15,220 bases of DNA from Clostridium sp. CAG:221 (GCA_000435835.1 FR883382.1:35485-50704), one strand, 5' to 3'. Positions 1 to 6,838 are shown, counted from the stretch's first letter. Notes: generated by a model not told the origin, from the letters alone. Program-made: numbers and translations.

Positions 1-15
1 ATATATGTTATTAAT

Positions 16-44
16 ATATATTAAAATTGTTAATATGATATAAT
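16..44 (+). promoter_or_regulatory. Possible extended -10 promoter of the malic enzyme gene
   Basis: TGATATAAT at 36-44 is a perfect extended -10 element (TG-N-TATAAT). The region 17 bases further upstream (16-21) is only ATATAT, so there is no good -35; extended -10 promoters tolerate this. It would give a leader of about 50 bases before the ATG at 101. The surrounding DNA is extremely AT-rich, so chance matches are likely. Confidence 0.4.
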
Positions 45-100
45 TATTATTAGTAAAATTATAAAAAATAATAAAAAAAGTATAAAAGTGGGGGAGAAAA

Positions 101-1255
101 ATGGATTATAACAAATTGAGTTTACAAATGCATGAAAAAAATAAAGGGAAAATTGAAGTTGTTTCAAAAGTGAAGGTTGAGAATAGGGAGGATTTAAGTA
201 CAGCTTACACTCCAGGTGTAGCAGAGCCTTGTAGGAGGATTAGTGAAAACAAAGAAGATGTTTATAGGTATACAGCAAAGGGAAATCTTGTTGCAGTAGT
301 ATCTGATGGTACTGCAGTATTAGGACTAGGAGATATTGGACCGGAAGCTGCCATGCCAGTTATGGAAGGAAAGGCTATATTATTTAAGGAGTTTGCTGAT
401 ATTGATGCTTTTCCAATATGTTTAGCTACAAAGGATGTTAATGAAATAGTTAATACAGTAAAATATTTATCACCAACTTTTGGAGGAATTAATTTAGAAG
501 ATATTTCTGCGCCAAGATGTTTTGAGATTGAAAGAAGGTTAAAGGAAGAGCTGGATATACCAGTATTCCATGACGATCAGCATGGAACTGCCATTGTGGT
601 TTCAGCAGGAATAATTAATGCCTTGAAGTTAGTTAATAAATCAATAGATGAAGCTAATGTTGTAATAAATGGAGCAGGTTCAGCTGGTATATCAATATGT
701 AAGCTTTTATTGGAATTAGGCATTGGTAATGTGGTTTTAGTAGATAGGAAAGGAGCTCTTGCTGTAGGAGAGCAATGGATGAATTCAGAACAAGCTATTA
801 TGGCAGAGAAGACAAATAAATATGATGAAAGAGGAACTTTACAAGAAATTATTAAAGGAAAAGATATATTTATAGGAGTATCAGCACCTAATATTGTTTC
901 AGCAGAAATGGTTAGCACTATGGCTAAGGATGCTATTGTCTTTGCAATGGCAAATCCAGTGCCAGAAATTATGCCAGATGAAGCTAAAAAAGGTAATGCT
1001 AGAGTTGTGGCAACTGGTAGGTCAGATTTTCCAAATCAAATTAATAATGTACTTGTTTTTCCAGGAATATTTAGAGGTGCTTTAGATGTGAGAGCTAAAG
1101 ATATTACTGAAGAGATGAAGATAGCAGCAGCAAAGGCTATAGCTTCAATTGTAACTGATGAGGAATTAAGCGAAGAATATATTATTCCTAATGCTTTTGA
1201 TAAAAGAGTAGTAAAGGCTGTTTCAGCAGCAGTTGCAAAAGCAGCAGATAAATAG
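101..1255 (+). CDS. NAD(P)-dependent malic enzyme (malate dehydrogenase, oxaloacetate-decarboxylating)
   Basis: Cytosolic enzyme that oxidatively decarboxylates malate to pyruvate and CO2 with reduction of NAD(P). The 384-aa length fits the short bacterial class. The catalytic tyrosine lies in AYTPGVAEPC (Y36) and the catalytic lysine is K91 in MEGKAILFKEF. Metal ligands are E133-D134 and D158/D159 in FHDDQHGTA. The Rossmann motif GAGSAG is at residues 191-196, and an aspartate (D215, in LVDRKG) at the end of the second strand suggests preference for NAD over NADP; that preference is an inference. The ATG at 101 is preceded by GGGGGAG at 90-96. No convincing terminator is visible before the psiE-like gene 135 bases downstream, so partial read-through is possible. 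The gene appears intact, with no unusual residues. Confidence 0.95.
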   Translation: MDYNKLSLQMHEKNKGKIEVVSKVKVENREDLSTAYTPGVAEPCRRISENKEDVYRYTAKGNLVAVVSDGTAVLGLGDIGPEAAMPVMEGKAILFKEFADIDAFPICLATKDVNEIVNTVKYLSPTFGGINLEDISAPRCFEIERRLKEELDIPVFHDDQHGTAIVVSAGIINALKLVNKSIDEANVVINGAGSAGISICKLLLELGIGNVVLVDRKGALAVGEQWMNSEQAIMAEKTNKYDERGTLQEIIKGKDIFIGVSAPNIVSAEMVSTMAKDAIVFAMANPVPEIMPDEAKKGNARVVATGRSDFPNQINNVLVFPGIFRGALDVRAKDITEEMKIAAAKAIASIVTDEELSEEYIIPNAFDKRVVKAVSAAVAKAADK

Positions 1256-1390
1256 TTGAAATTAAAATAGAAATTATGTTTTTTTAGTATGTACAATAGT
1301 TAATCTTATTAGAACTATAAGGAATAGTGGAATTATCTAAGCAAATATAAAATATACTTTATAATAAGAATATTATTTTTAGGTGATAAT

Positions 1391-1771
1391 TTGCAGAATA
1401 AAATTCGAGAAAAAATATTTACTATAACACATATATTAGAAATATTGGTTTCAATAATTGTTATTATTGCAATCATTATTTCATTTACTTCAATTCCAGA
1501 ACAAATGTATATACTATATGAAAACAGAGGAAATAGAGAAGCATTAAGAATTTTTTTAGCATATATCTTTAACATAGTCATTTGCCTTGAGTTTTTAAGA
1601 ATGCTTTCAAAACATACTTTTAATTCATTGATAGAAGTACTAATCTTTGCTATTGCACGAGAGTTGATAGTTGAAAAAACTACAACAATTGAAAATCTTG
1701 TAGCTATTATAGGTATGGCAATTTTGTTTTTCATAAGAAAATATATGCTTATAAAGATGCCGGAAGAATAA
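1391..1771 (+). CDS. PsiE-like small integral membrane protein
   Basis: A 126-aa hydrophobic protein with about four predicted membrane helices (roughly residues 11-33, 52-72, 80-95 and 99-118). The block with EFLRML, IEVLIFAIARELIVE and FFIRKYML resembles the phosphate-starvation-inducible PsiE family, whose biochemical role is unknown. The assignment rests on pattern recognition only. The start is a TTG at 1391 preceded by AGGTGAT at 1381-1387; there is no better ATG nearby. A TATAAT at 1370-1375 sits too close to the start for a normal leader and may be chance. The gene ends right at a strong hairpin terminator. Nothing in the neighbourhood (malic enzyme upstream, converging cold shock gene) hints at its function. 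Confidence 0.7.
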   Translation: MQNKIREKIFTITHILEILVSIIVIIAIIISFTSIPEQMYILYENRGNREALRIFLAYIFNIVICLEFLRMLSKHTFNSLIEVLIFAIARELIVEKTTTIENLVAIIGMAILFFIRKYMLIKMPEE

Positions 1772-1807
1772 AATCCTTAAGAGATAAACTCTCTTAAGGA
1801 TTTTTTT
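1771..1807. terminator. Bidirectional rho-independent terminator between psiE-like gene and csp
   Basis: The arms AAATCCTTAAGAG (1771-1783) and CTCTTAAGGATTT (1791-1803) pair perfectly over 13 bp around a 7-base loop. A seven-T run at 1801-1807 follows on the plus strand, and TTTTA follows on the minus strand. It lies between the stop codons of two converging genes (1771 and 1806), so it can serve both. Confidence 0.9.
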
Positions 1808-2015
1808 ATATTTTTTGAACATTGATGGCCATAGGACCTTTAACTCCTTCTTCTATATCAAAAGATACATTTTCACCTTCATGTAAATCTTTATTTGGGC
1901 CTTTTTCTTTAATTTGAGAATGATGTACAAAAACATCATTGCCACTATCACATGAAATAAAGCCATATCCTTTCTCTGCATTAAACCACTTAATTGTTCC
2001 TGTTGTACTTGACAT
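1806..2015 (-). CDS. csp: Cold shock protein (CspA family)
   Basis: A 69-aa single cold-shock domain, the normal family length. Both nucleic-acid-binding motifs are present: RNP1 KGYGFI at residues 15-20 and RNP2 VFVHH at 28-32. The opening TGTIKWFNAEKGYGFI is typical. These small OB-fold proteins bind single-stranded RNA and DNA, melt mRNA structure and often act as RNA chaperones at low temperature or in normal growth. The ATG at 2015 is preceded by AGGAG nine bases upstream. A 5' leader of roughly 55 bases with a small hairpin is predicted, as is common for csp genes. It is downstream of ilvN on the same strand but has its own candidate promoter. The gene is intact and ordinary. Confidence 0.96.
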   Translation of the reverse strand: MSSTTGTIKWFNAEKGYGFISCDSGNDVFVHHSQIKEKGPNKDLHEGENVSFDIEEGVKGPMAINVQKI

Positions 2016-2037
2016 TATTTATTACTCCTTATATCAG

Positions 2038-2053
2038 TTCAGCAAAAGCTGAA
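2038..2053 (-). other. Small hairpin in the csp 5' leader
   Basis: TTCAGC (2038-2043) and GCTGAA (2048-2053) form a 6-bp stem with a 4-base loop, 22 bases upstream of the csp start codon. Leaders of cold shock genes often fold in a temperature-dependent way. Whether this hairpin has such a role is not shown by the sequence. Confidence 0.4.
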
Positions 2054-2077
2054 AAGTCAAATTACAAAATCTATTTT

Positions 2078-2106
2078 ATTAGAAGTTGTATTACTAGTGT
2101 ATGCAA
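2078..2106 (-). promoter_or_regulatory. Candidate sigma-A promoter of csp
   Basis: On the minus strand, TTGCAT (2101-2106) and TCTAAT (2078-2083) are separated by exactly 17 bases. The -10 matches consensus at 5 of 6 positions and the -35 at 3 of 6. Transcription would start near 2071, between ilvN and csp. Confidence 0.5.
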
Positions 2107-2128
2107 AAAAGTATTTTTTAAACTGAAT

Positions 2129-2422
2129 TTATTTTAAATTTAAAAGAATTGATAAAGATTTAAAAACTGAATGATTATAATCTTGATGTAGCGATACATT
2201 TAATACGTCATATAATTTTCCAAGTTGTTTTATTACTTGATCTAGATATAAATCATTTTTTACAAGGAGATACATCTTGCTAGTTTTTCCATCACCTACT
2301 TCTCCACATAATATTCCTTCAAGATTAAATCCTCTTCTGGCAAAAAGATTTGTAATATGGCTCATTACTCCAGGATGATTTCTAACATGAAGCTCAATAA
2401 GGTAAAAATCAGTATTAATCAT
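2129..2422 (-). CDS. ilvN: Acetolactate synthase small (regulatory) subunit
   Basis: Regulatory subunit of acetohydroxyacid synthase, the first common enzyme of valine, leucine and isoleucine synthesis. The 97-aa protein is one ACT domain. The opening LIELHVRNHPGVMSHITNLF followed by RRGFNLEGI is the family signature for the valine-binding and activation domain. Its length matches E. coli IlvN (about 96 aa) rather than the roughly 160-170-aa IlvH type with a C-terminal second domain. The ATG at 2422 overlaps the end of ilvB by 8 bases, and an AGGAGGT lies just inside ilvB, so the two are translationally coupled. No strong terminator is seen after it. Confidence 0.9.
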   Translation of the reverse strand: MINTDFYLIELHVRNHPGVMSHITNLFARRGFNLEGILCGEVGDGKTSKMYLLVKNDLYLDQVIKQLGKLYDVLNVSLHQDYNHSVFKSLSILLNLK

Positions 2423-4088
2423 TTTGCTGTAGACCTCCTATCATTTCAGTATTGGCAGCACCAGGTGCAACCATAGGATAAATATTTTCATCTTCATTAA
2501 TTGGAATATTAATGACAGCAGGTCCAACTTCAACAAGTAGTTCTGCCAATTTTCCTAATGGGTCACTTTCGCAACTTAAATCGTATCCTTTAATGCCAAA
2601 TCCTTCAGCAATAGTTTTAAATTCAGGATTGAAGATAAATTTAGAAGCAATATAGTGGTTATGATAAAATAAGTTTTGCTGCTGACGTACCAGTCCAAGA
2701 TGATGATTATTAATTATTAGTATTTTTATATTAGATTTTATTTCTGCCAAAGTAGCCAATTCCTGAATATTCATCAGTATGGAACCATCTCCAGTGAAGG
2801 AAACAATGAGTTTATTGGGATTATAGATAGATGCTCCTATGGCCGTTGGTAGGGCAAATCCCATGGTACCTAATCCTCCAGAAGTTAAAAGTGTTTTTGG
2901 ATGTTTAAATGGATATCTTTGAGCAGTCCACATTTGATGCTGCCCTACATCTGTCACTATAATAGAATCATCAGGTATTTTCTCAGCTACAAAAGAGATG
3001 ATATTAGCAGGATGCATAGGATCATCATATGAAGGCAAAGGATATTTATTTTTAAAGCAATTTATACGTTGTATCCAATTAGTTCTAGGATTTTCATCTA
3101 TATAGCCAATAATTGATTTTAAAAATGAATCAATGGGGCAATTCATAGATATGCTACTATTTTTAACTTTATTTATTTCAGATTCATCAATATCTACATG
3201 AATAATTGATGCTTTAGGACAGAATTTTTTTATGTCTCCAGTGGCCCTATCATCAAATCTTACACCAAAAGCTAGTATTAGATCTGCTTCATTTATTAAA
3301 AGGTTAGTAAAAGGTGAGCCGTGCATACCTAGCATTCCTAAATATAGTTCATCATCAGCAGGAAATGCTCCAAGTCCCATAAGTGTTAATGCCACAGGAA
3401 TATTATTTTTCTTAGCTAAGGCATAAAGATATTTTGAAGAATTAGAACTTATGATTCCACCACCTGCATATATAATTGGCCTTTTAGATTTATTAATTTG
3501 TGCTCCAATATAAGATAAGTCAGGGGAATTAGGTATATCTATATCCTCTTCCTTTTCTTCTATGGAAGGAAATTCTTTAAGTTCAATTACCTCGCTTTGA
3601 ATATTCTTCGGGAAATCTATTAAGACAGGACCAGGGCGACCGTCTGTAGCAATTTTAAAAGCTTCTGGTACAATATAAAATATATCTTCAATTTTTCTTA
3701 TGATAAAATTATGTTTTGTAATAGGTATAGTTAATCCATAAGCATCAACTTCCTGGAATGCATCAGTGCCAATGGCTGAATAGGGAACTTGTCCAGTGAT
3801 GGCAACTAAAGGGATTGAATCAAGCTTGGCATCAGCTATTGCAGTAAGAAGGTTGGTGGCTCCAGGACCAGAAGTTGCAAGACATACTCCAACTTTATTA
3901 GAAGATCTGGAGATACCTTGAGCAATGAAGCCAGCTCCTTGTTCATGTCTAGGTAATATATGTTTAATATTGCTATTATATAGTGCATCATATATAGGTA
4001 GATTAAAACCGCCAGGAATTCCAGCTATATATTCTACCCCTTGTTTTTCTAAAAGTTTTACTAATATTTCTGCTCCGTTATATTTCAT
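2415..4088 (-). CDS. ilvB: Acetolactate synthase large (catalytic) subunit
   Basis: ThDP- and FAD-dependent enzyme that condenses two pyruvates to 2-acetolactate, or pyruvate with 2-ketobutyrate. The ATG at 4088 is chosen because AAAGGAG lies just upstream; an in-frame ATG ten codons earlier has no such site. The 557 aa show the ThDP-activating glutamate E49 in LPRHEQGAGF, the GQVP...IGTDAFQE block (99-113), the FAD-domain motif FDDRATG (278-284) and the ThDP/Mg motif from GDGS (433-436) to NN (460-461). Retained FDDRATG separates it from catabolic FAD-free AlsS/BudB enzymes. Oddly, the conserved tryptophan of the RQWQ motif is glutamine here (Q470 in LGLVRQQQ), a residue known to set 2-ketobutyrate preference and herbicide binding. 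It forms an operon with ilvN; ilvC and ilvD are not adjacent. Confidence 0.94.
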   Translation of the reverse strand: MKYNGAEILVKLLEKQGVEYIAGIPGGFNLPIYDALYNSNIKHILPRHEQGAGFIAQGISRSSNKVGVCLATSGPGATNLLTAIADAKLDSIPLVAITGQVPYSAIGTDAFQEVDAYGLTIPITKHNFIIRKIEDIFYIVPEAFKIATDGRPGPVLIDFPKNIQSEVIELKEFPSIEEKEEDIDIPNSPDLSYIGAQINKSKRPIIYAGGGIISSNSSKYLYALAKKNNIPVALTLMGLGAFPADDELYLGMLGMHGSPFTNLLINEADLILAFGVRFDDRATGDIKKFCPKASIIHVDIDESEINKVKNSSISMNCPIDSFLKSIIGYIDENPRTNWIQRINCFKNKYPLPSYDDPMHPANIISFVAEKIPDDSIIVTDVGQHQMWTAQRYPFKHPKTLLTSGGLGTMGFALPTAIGASIYNPNKLIVSFTGDGSILMNIQELATLAEIKSNIKILIINNHHLGLVRQQQNLFYHNHYIASKFIFNPEFKTIAEGFGIKGYDLSCESDPLGKLAELLVEVGPAVINIPINEDENIYPMVAPGAANTEMIGGLQQND

Positions 4089-4232
4089 AAAAAAACTCCT
4101 TTTAAAAAAATTCCTCATTCATAAAGAAGAGGAAGGATAATTTTAGGTAAAAGTAGTATGCTTTTATTTAGTTATAAAAGTTTATATAAATATATGCAGA
4201 TAAAATTAATTTTAATAATGATTTTTTATGTG

Positions 4233-4238
4233 TATAAT
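4233..4238 (+). promoter_or_regulatory. Candidate -10 element of the 119-aa gene
   Basis: A perfect TATAAT at 4233-4238, preceded by TATGTG, lies 33 bases upstream of the ATG at 4272. No good -35 is seen at the expected distance (around 4210-4215). The 183-bp gap between this gene and the divergent ilvB start must also hold the ilvBN promoter, which I could not place convincingly. Confidence 0.45.
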
Positions 4239-4271
4239 AGAGATAAAATACATTAAAAAGAGGGATAGGAA

Positions 4272-4631
4272 ATGGAATTAGTAAAAACATACGAAGAATA
4301 TAATGAGTTAAATAAGGAATACGTAAAATATATACAAATGGTTATGGAAAGTGATATTTCAAATCATGATAATATAATTATGAATAATCTTGAAAACTAT
4401 AGCAATTTATTTGAAGACTTAAAGCTAAGATGTGATAAGATAGAGGTAGAAGAAAAAGATATAAATAATTTAAGAGATTTAAATTATTTAGCTTTAGATA
4501 CGTTATTTCTAACAATGGATTTAAAGAATTTTTATAAATTAGGTGAAAGTGAAAGATTTAAAATGAGAGCTGTTAATTATATCAATAAGAGAAATAGAGG
4601 ACAAGGCTTCAGCGGTTGTCCATTACATTAG
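4272..4631 (+). CDS. Hypothetical protein, 119 aa
   Basis: I do not recognise this protein. It is 119 aa, soluble by composition, rich in Glu, Asp, Lys and Asn, and apparently mostly alpha-helical with several heptad-like stretches (residues 1-50 and 60-90). It has only two cysteines, one in the middle (LRCDKIE) and one in the C-terminal SGCPLH. There are no membrane segments or signal peptide. The gene is very likely real: it has GAGGGATAGG just before the ATG, a TATAAT box upstream, a hairpin terminator immediately after the stop, and codon use like its neighbours. It is divergent from ilvBN and convergent with the 138-aa gene. No function can be assigned. Confidence 0.75.
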   Translation: MELVKTYEEYNELNKEYVKYIQMVMESDISNHDNIIMNNLENYSNLFEDLKLRCDKIEVEEKDINNLRDLNYLALDTLFLTMDLKNFYKLGESERFKMRAVNYINKRNRGQGFSGCPLH

Positions 4632-4665
4632 ATAAAAAAAGCACTACATTGTAGTGCTATTTTTT
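4631..4665. terminator. Bidirectional rho-independent terminator
   Basis: AGCACTAC (4640-4647) and GTAGTGCT (4651-4658) form an 8-bp perfect stem with a 3-base loop. An A-rich run on the left and a T-rich run on the right extend the pairing. It starts at the stop codon of the 119-aa gene and touches the stop codon of the converging 138-aa gene (4664), so it can end transcripts from both sides. Confidence 0.9.
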
Positions 4666-5080
4666 ATCTTCTCATCATCTTAGTAGATTGTTGTCTAGCT
4701 TTCTTTATTTGGCTATGATCAAAAGGATGAAGGTCTTTTCTTGTTGTTAAGTTTGCAATGTTAGAAATAAGAACATTTTCAGAGTTAGCTTTTCCTTTAA
4801 CTCCCTTTAATCCCATTATAATAACTTTATGACCTTGATTTACATCAATAAATTGAGGTTTTTTAAACCATCTATTCTTTTTATATTCACATTTTACAAC
4901 TTGTTTACCAACTTCAGGTTTAACAACTAAAAATACATGTAATTTATTAAAGATTCCTAGAATGCTTTTAACTTCAGTTTTAACTGATAAAATAGTTCCA
5001 GCTACACTTGTCATTCTGTCTCCGTATTTTTCCATATAAGCATCTGAGTAGTATTTAGTCATTTTATCTTTGAAACCCAT
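4664..5080 (-). CDS. Conserved-looking hypothetical protein, 138 aa
   Basis: No function can be assigned. The 138-aa protein is basic (many Lys and Arg, a C-terminal tail with IKKARQQSTKMMRR), has a single cysteine and no membrane helix or signal peptide. Alternating hydrophobic residues around 24-36, 47-66 and 80-106 suggest a beta-rich core, possibly a small barrel; this is inference. Its opening, GFKDKMTKYYSDAYMEKYGD, and the central KNRWFKKP resemble hypothetical proteins I associate with clostridia, but from memory only. The ATG at 5080 has AAAAGGAG upstream at good spacing. It is transcribed divergently from the hydrogenase operon, sharing the 282-bp region with TTGAGT repeats, so co-regulation is conceivable. 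Confidence 0.78.
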   Translation of the reverse strand: MGFKDKMTKYYSDAYMEKYGDRMTSVAGTILSVKTEVKSILGIFNKLHVFLVVKPEVGKQVVKCEYKKNRWFKKPQFIDVNQGHKVIIMGLKGVKGKANSENVLISNIANLTTRKDLHPFDHSQIKKARQQSTKMMRR

Positions 5081-5133
5081 TCAAAAAACTCCTTTTACTA
5101 TAAATATAATACATTTATTTAATGAAATAACCC

Positions 5134-5161
5134 TGACTCAAGGTTGAGTATTATGTTGAGT
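5134..5161. promoter_or_regulatory. Clustered TTGAGT repeats (candidate operator)
   Basis: ACTCAA (5136-5141), TTGAGT (5144-5149) and TTGAGT (5156-5161) are three copies of one hexamer. The first two form an inverted repeat with a GG centre, and the second and third form a direct repeat 12 bases apart. They lie 53 bases upstream of the divergent 138-aa gene and over 100 bases upstream of the hydrogenase promoter candidate. A transcription factor site is inferred; the factor is unknown. Confidence 0.4.
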
Positions 5162-5248
5162 TAATCATGTATAAGCTTTACAAATTTAAATTATTTAAGT
5201 TGATTATATCATATAAAGGTATTTTGTTAAATAAAAATGAAAGAAAAC

Positions 5249-5268
5249 TTCATAAATAAACTTATGAA
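5249..5268. promoter_or_regulatory. Inverted repeat upstream of the hydrogenase promoter
   Basis: TTCATAA (5249-5255) and TTATGAA (5262-5268) are perfect 7-base arms around 6 bases. The site lies 14 bases upstream of the candidate -35 at 5283, a normal position for an activator. In DNA this AT-rich such repeats can arise by chance. Confidence 0.35.
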
Positions 5269-5282
5269 TGTATAAGAATTTA

Positions 5283-5319
5283 TTGATAAATATGGGGAGA
5301 AATAAAGTATAATTATAAT
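5283..5319 (+). promoter_or_regulatory. Candidate promoter of the hydrogenase operon
   Basis: TTGATA (5283-5288) and TATAAT (5308-5313) are separated by 19 bases; a second TATAAT follows at once (5314-5319). Both boxes match consensus well, but 19 bases is longer than the ideal 17, as seen in promoters that need an activator. The predicted leader is about 40 bases. No other start site in 5162-5362 looked better. Confidence 0.5.
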
Positions 5320-5362
5320 ATGATTACAAATATTTCCAAAGTAAAATCTTTAGGGAGGTCTT

Positions 5363-5740
5363 ATGGGAAAAATAATTAAACGATCAATAGAAAAGGATAA
5401 GTTGATAAATGAATTGGAAACAAATGTAAAAAATGGTGGAAGGCTTGTATGTATCAATGGATATGTAAATGAAGATGGACAGATGATAGTAGTTTATACA
5501 ATTGAGCATGATGAGATTAGAGAAATCCTTAAGCTAGAAGATCAAAGTGAAATACCTACAGCTACAAGTATATATATAGGTGCAGCTTGGTTTGAAGAAG
5601 AAATAGGAGAAGTGATGCCAGTAAAGTTTATTGGGCTTAAAAGAAGCGGAAGATTATTTTTACCAGATGAATTTAAAAGTGGAGAAGGAAAAATATTAGT
5701 ATTACCTTTAAATGAACTTAAAAAATTAAAGGATAGTTAG
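5363..5740 (+). CDS. mbhK: Group 4 [NiFe] hydrogenase NuoC-like (30 kDa) subunit
   Basis: First gene of the hydrogenase operon, 125 aa. It matches the NuoC / MbhK / HycE N-terminal-domain family of complex I-related enzymes. The recognisable block is IPTATSIYIGAAWFEEE at residues 64-80, the position where the family has its conserved P-x-I-x-x-Y...A-W-x-E-R-E signature, followed by the glycine-rich bend VKFIGLKRSGR. In homologues this subunit packs against the large subunit on the cytoplasmic face and holds no cofactor. As in Mbh and Ech, it is a separate protein rather than fused to the large subunit as in HycE. AGGGAGGT at 5352-5359 sits rather close to the ATG. The next gene starts 11 bases after its stop. 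Confidence 0.85.
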   Translation: MGKIIKRSIEKDKLINELETNVKNGGRLVCINGYVNEDGQMIVVYTIEHDEIREILKLEDQSEIPTATSIYIGAAWFEEEIGEVMPVKFIGLKRSGRLFLPDEFKSGEGKILVLPLNELKKLKDS

Positions 5741-5751
5741 GGGGTATTGAT

Positions 5752-6834
5752 TTGAGTTATGTTTTGCCATTAGGACCATATCATCCATCTCTTGAAGAAC
5801 CGGTCCATGTAAAGCTCTATACAGAAGGGGAACTTATAAAGAAATCAGAAGTCTTTATTGGCTATAATCATAGAGGAATTGAAAAACTAACAGAGGTAAG
5901 GAATTATATTCAGACAATAACATTAGTGGAAAGAGTATGTGGAATTTGCTCCCATTCACATGCCATGACATATTGCTTGGCAATAGAAGATATAGCAGGT
6001 ATGGAAGTGCCTAAGAGGGGACAGTATATAAGGATTATAATCAGTGAATTAGAAAGGCTTCATTCTCATTTTTTATGGCTTGGACTTGCAGCACATCTAA
6101 TAGCTTTTGATTCCTTATTTATGAAGTGTTTTGCAACTAGAGAAAGAATAATGGAAATGTTAGAAATAATTACAGGTAATAGAGTTAATTATGCTATGAA
6201 TATAATAGGAGGGGCTAGAAGAGATATAAGTAAGGAACAATTTAATGAATTATTAAAAGTCATTAAGGAAACAGAGGAAGAGTTTAAAGGTATATATGAT
6301 ATATATGACAGTGATAGCAGCATAGCTGCAAGGACAAAAGGAGTTGGTATACTGACTCATGAAGATGCTTTAATTTATGGAGCTTGTGGACCACATGGTA
6401 GAGCATCTAATGTAAATTTTGATGTAAGAAAAACTATGCCTTATAACAGCTATGAAGATTTTGATTTTAAGGTAGCATTAGCAGAAGATGGAGATGTATT
6501 TTCAAGAGCTGTAGTAAGGCTTGTGGAAATTGAAGAAAGCTTTAAAATAATCAAGCAGGCAGTAAAAAATATGCCAGATGGACCTATAAACTTAGGAAAT
6601 AAAATTCCTAGAGTGCCTAAGGGAGAATCATTAGCAGTAACAGAAGCACCAAGGGGAGAAGTATCGTATTTTGTAGTTTCTAATGGTGGACAGACTAATA
6701 GTCGAGTTAATATTCATGTACCAACCTTTAAAAATGCAGCCACAGTGCCTGTGATGCTTAAAGATAACACCATTGCTGATGCAGGTCTTATTGTAGCTAG
6801 TATAGATCCATGTTTCTCATGTTTAGATAGGTGA
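5752..6834 (+). CDS. mbhL: Group 4 [NiFe] hydrogenase large (catalytic) subunit
   Basis: Carries the NiFe(CN)2CO active site that makes or splits H2. The 360-aa protein has both ligand motifs: CGIC at C63/C66 in ERVCGICSHSH, and DPCFSC at C354/C357. All four nickel cysteines are therefore present, which separates it from NuoD of complex I and from the Mbs/Mbx sulfur reductases. An N-terminal GYNHRGIEK is typical of the group. The protein ends DPCFSCLDR with the stop codon directly after the arginine, so there is no C-terminal extension for a maturation protease. The length is near that of CooH and EchE. The start is a TTG at 5752, preceded by GGGGG at 5740-5744; the sequence from there opens like the family (LPLGPYHPSLEEP). 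hypA follows after 4 bases. Confidence 0.95.
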   Translation: MSYVLPLGPYHPSLEEPVHVKLYTEGELIKKSEVFIGYNHRGIEKLTEVRNYIQTITLVERVCGICSHSHAMTYCLAIEDIAGMEVPKRGQYIRIIISELERLHSHFLWLGLAAHLIAFDSLFMKCFATRERIMEMLEIITGNRVNYAMNIIGGARRDISKEQFNELLKVIKETEEEFKGIYDIYDSDSSIAARTKGVGILTHEDALIYGACGPHGRASNVNFDVRKTMPYNSYEDFDFKVALAEDGDVFSRAVVRLVEIEESFKIIKQAVKNMPDGPINLGNKIPRVPKGESLAVTEAPRGEVSYFVVSNGGQTNSRVNIHVPTFKNAATVPVMLKDNTIADAGLIVASIDPCFSCLDR

Positions 6835-6838
6835 TATT

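Noticed and set aside
577..918. Antisense open frame of 113 codons inside the malic enzyme gene
   Set aside because: It lies fully inside a clear enzyme gene on the other strand, has no ribosome site and low-complexity content typical of shadow frames.
1256..1390. Terminator after the malic enzyme gene
   Set aside because: Only a 6-bp arm pair (ATAGTT/AACTAT, about 1307-1319) with a long loop and no following T run was seen; too weak to call.
4089..4118. Ten-codon upstream extension of ilvB
   Set aside because: AAAGGAG lies inside that extension and serves the ATG at 4088, where the protein aligns with the family.
5224..5241. Rex operator upstream of the hydrogenase operon
   Set aside because: Only the left half TTGTTAA matches; the right half matches 3 of 7 positions.
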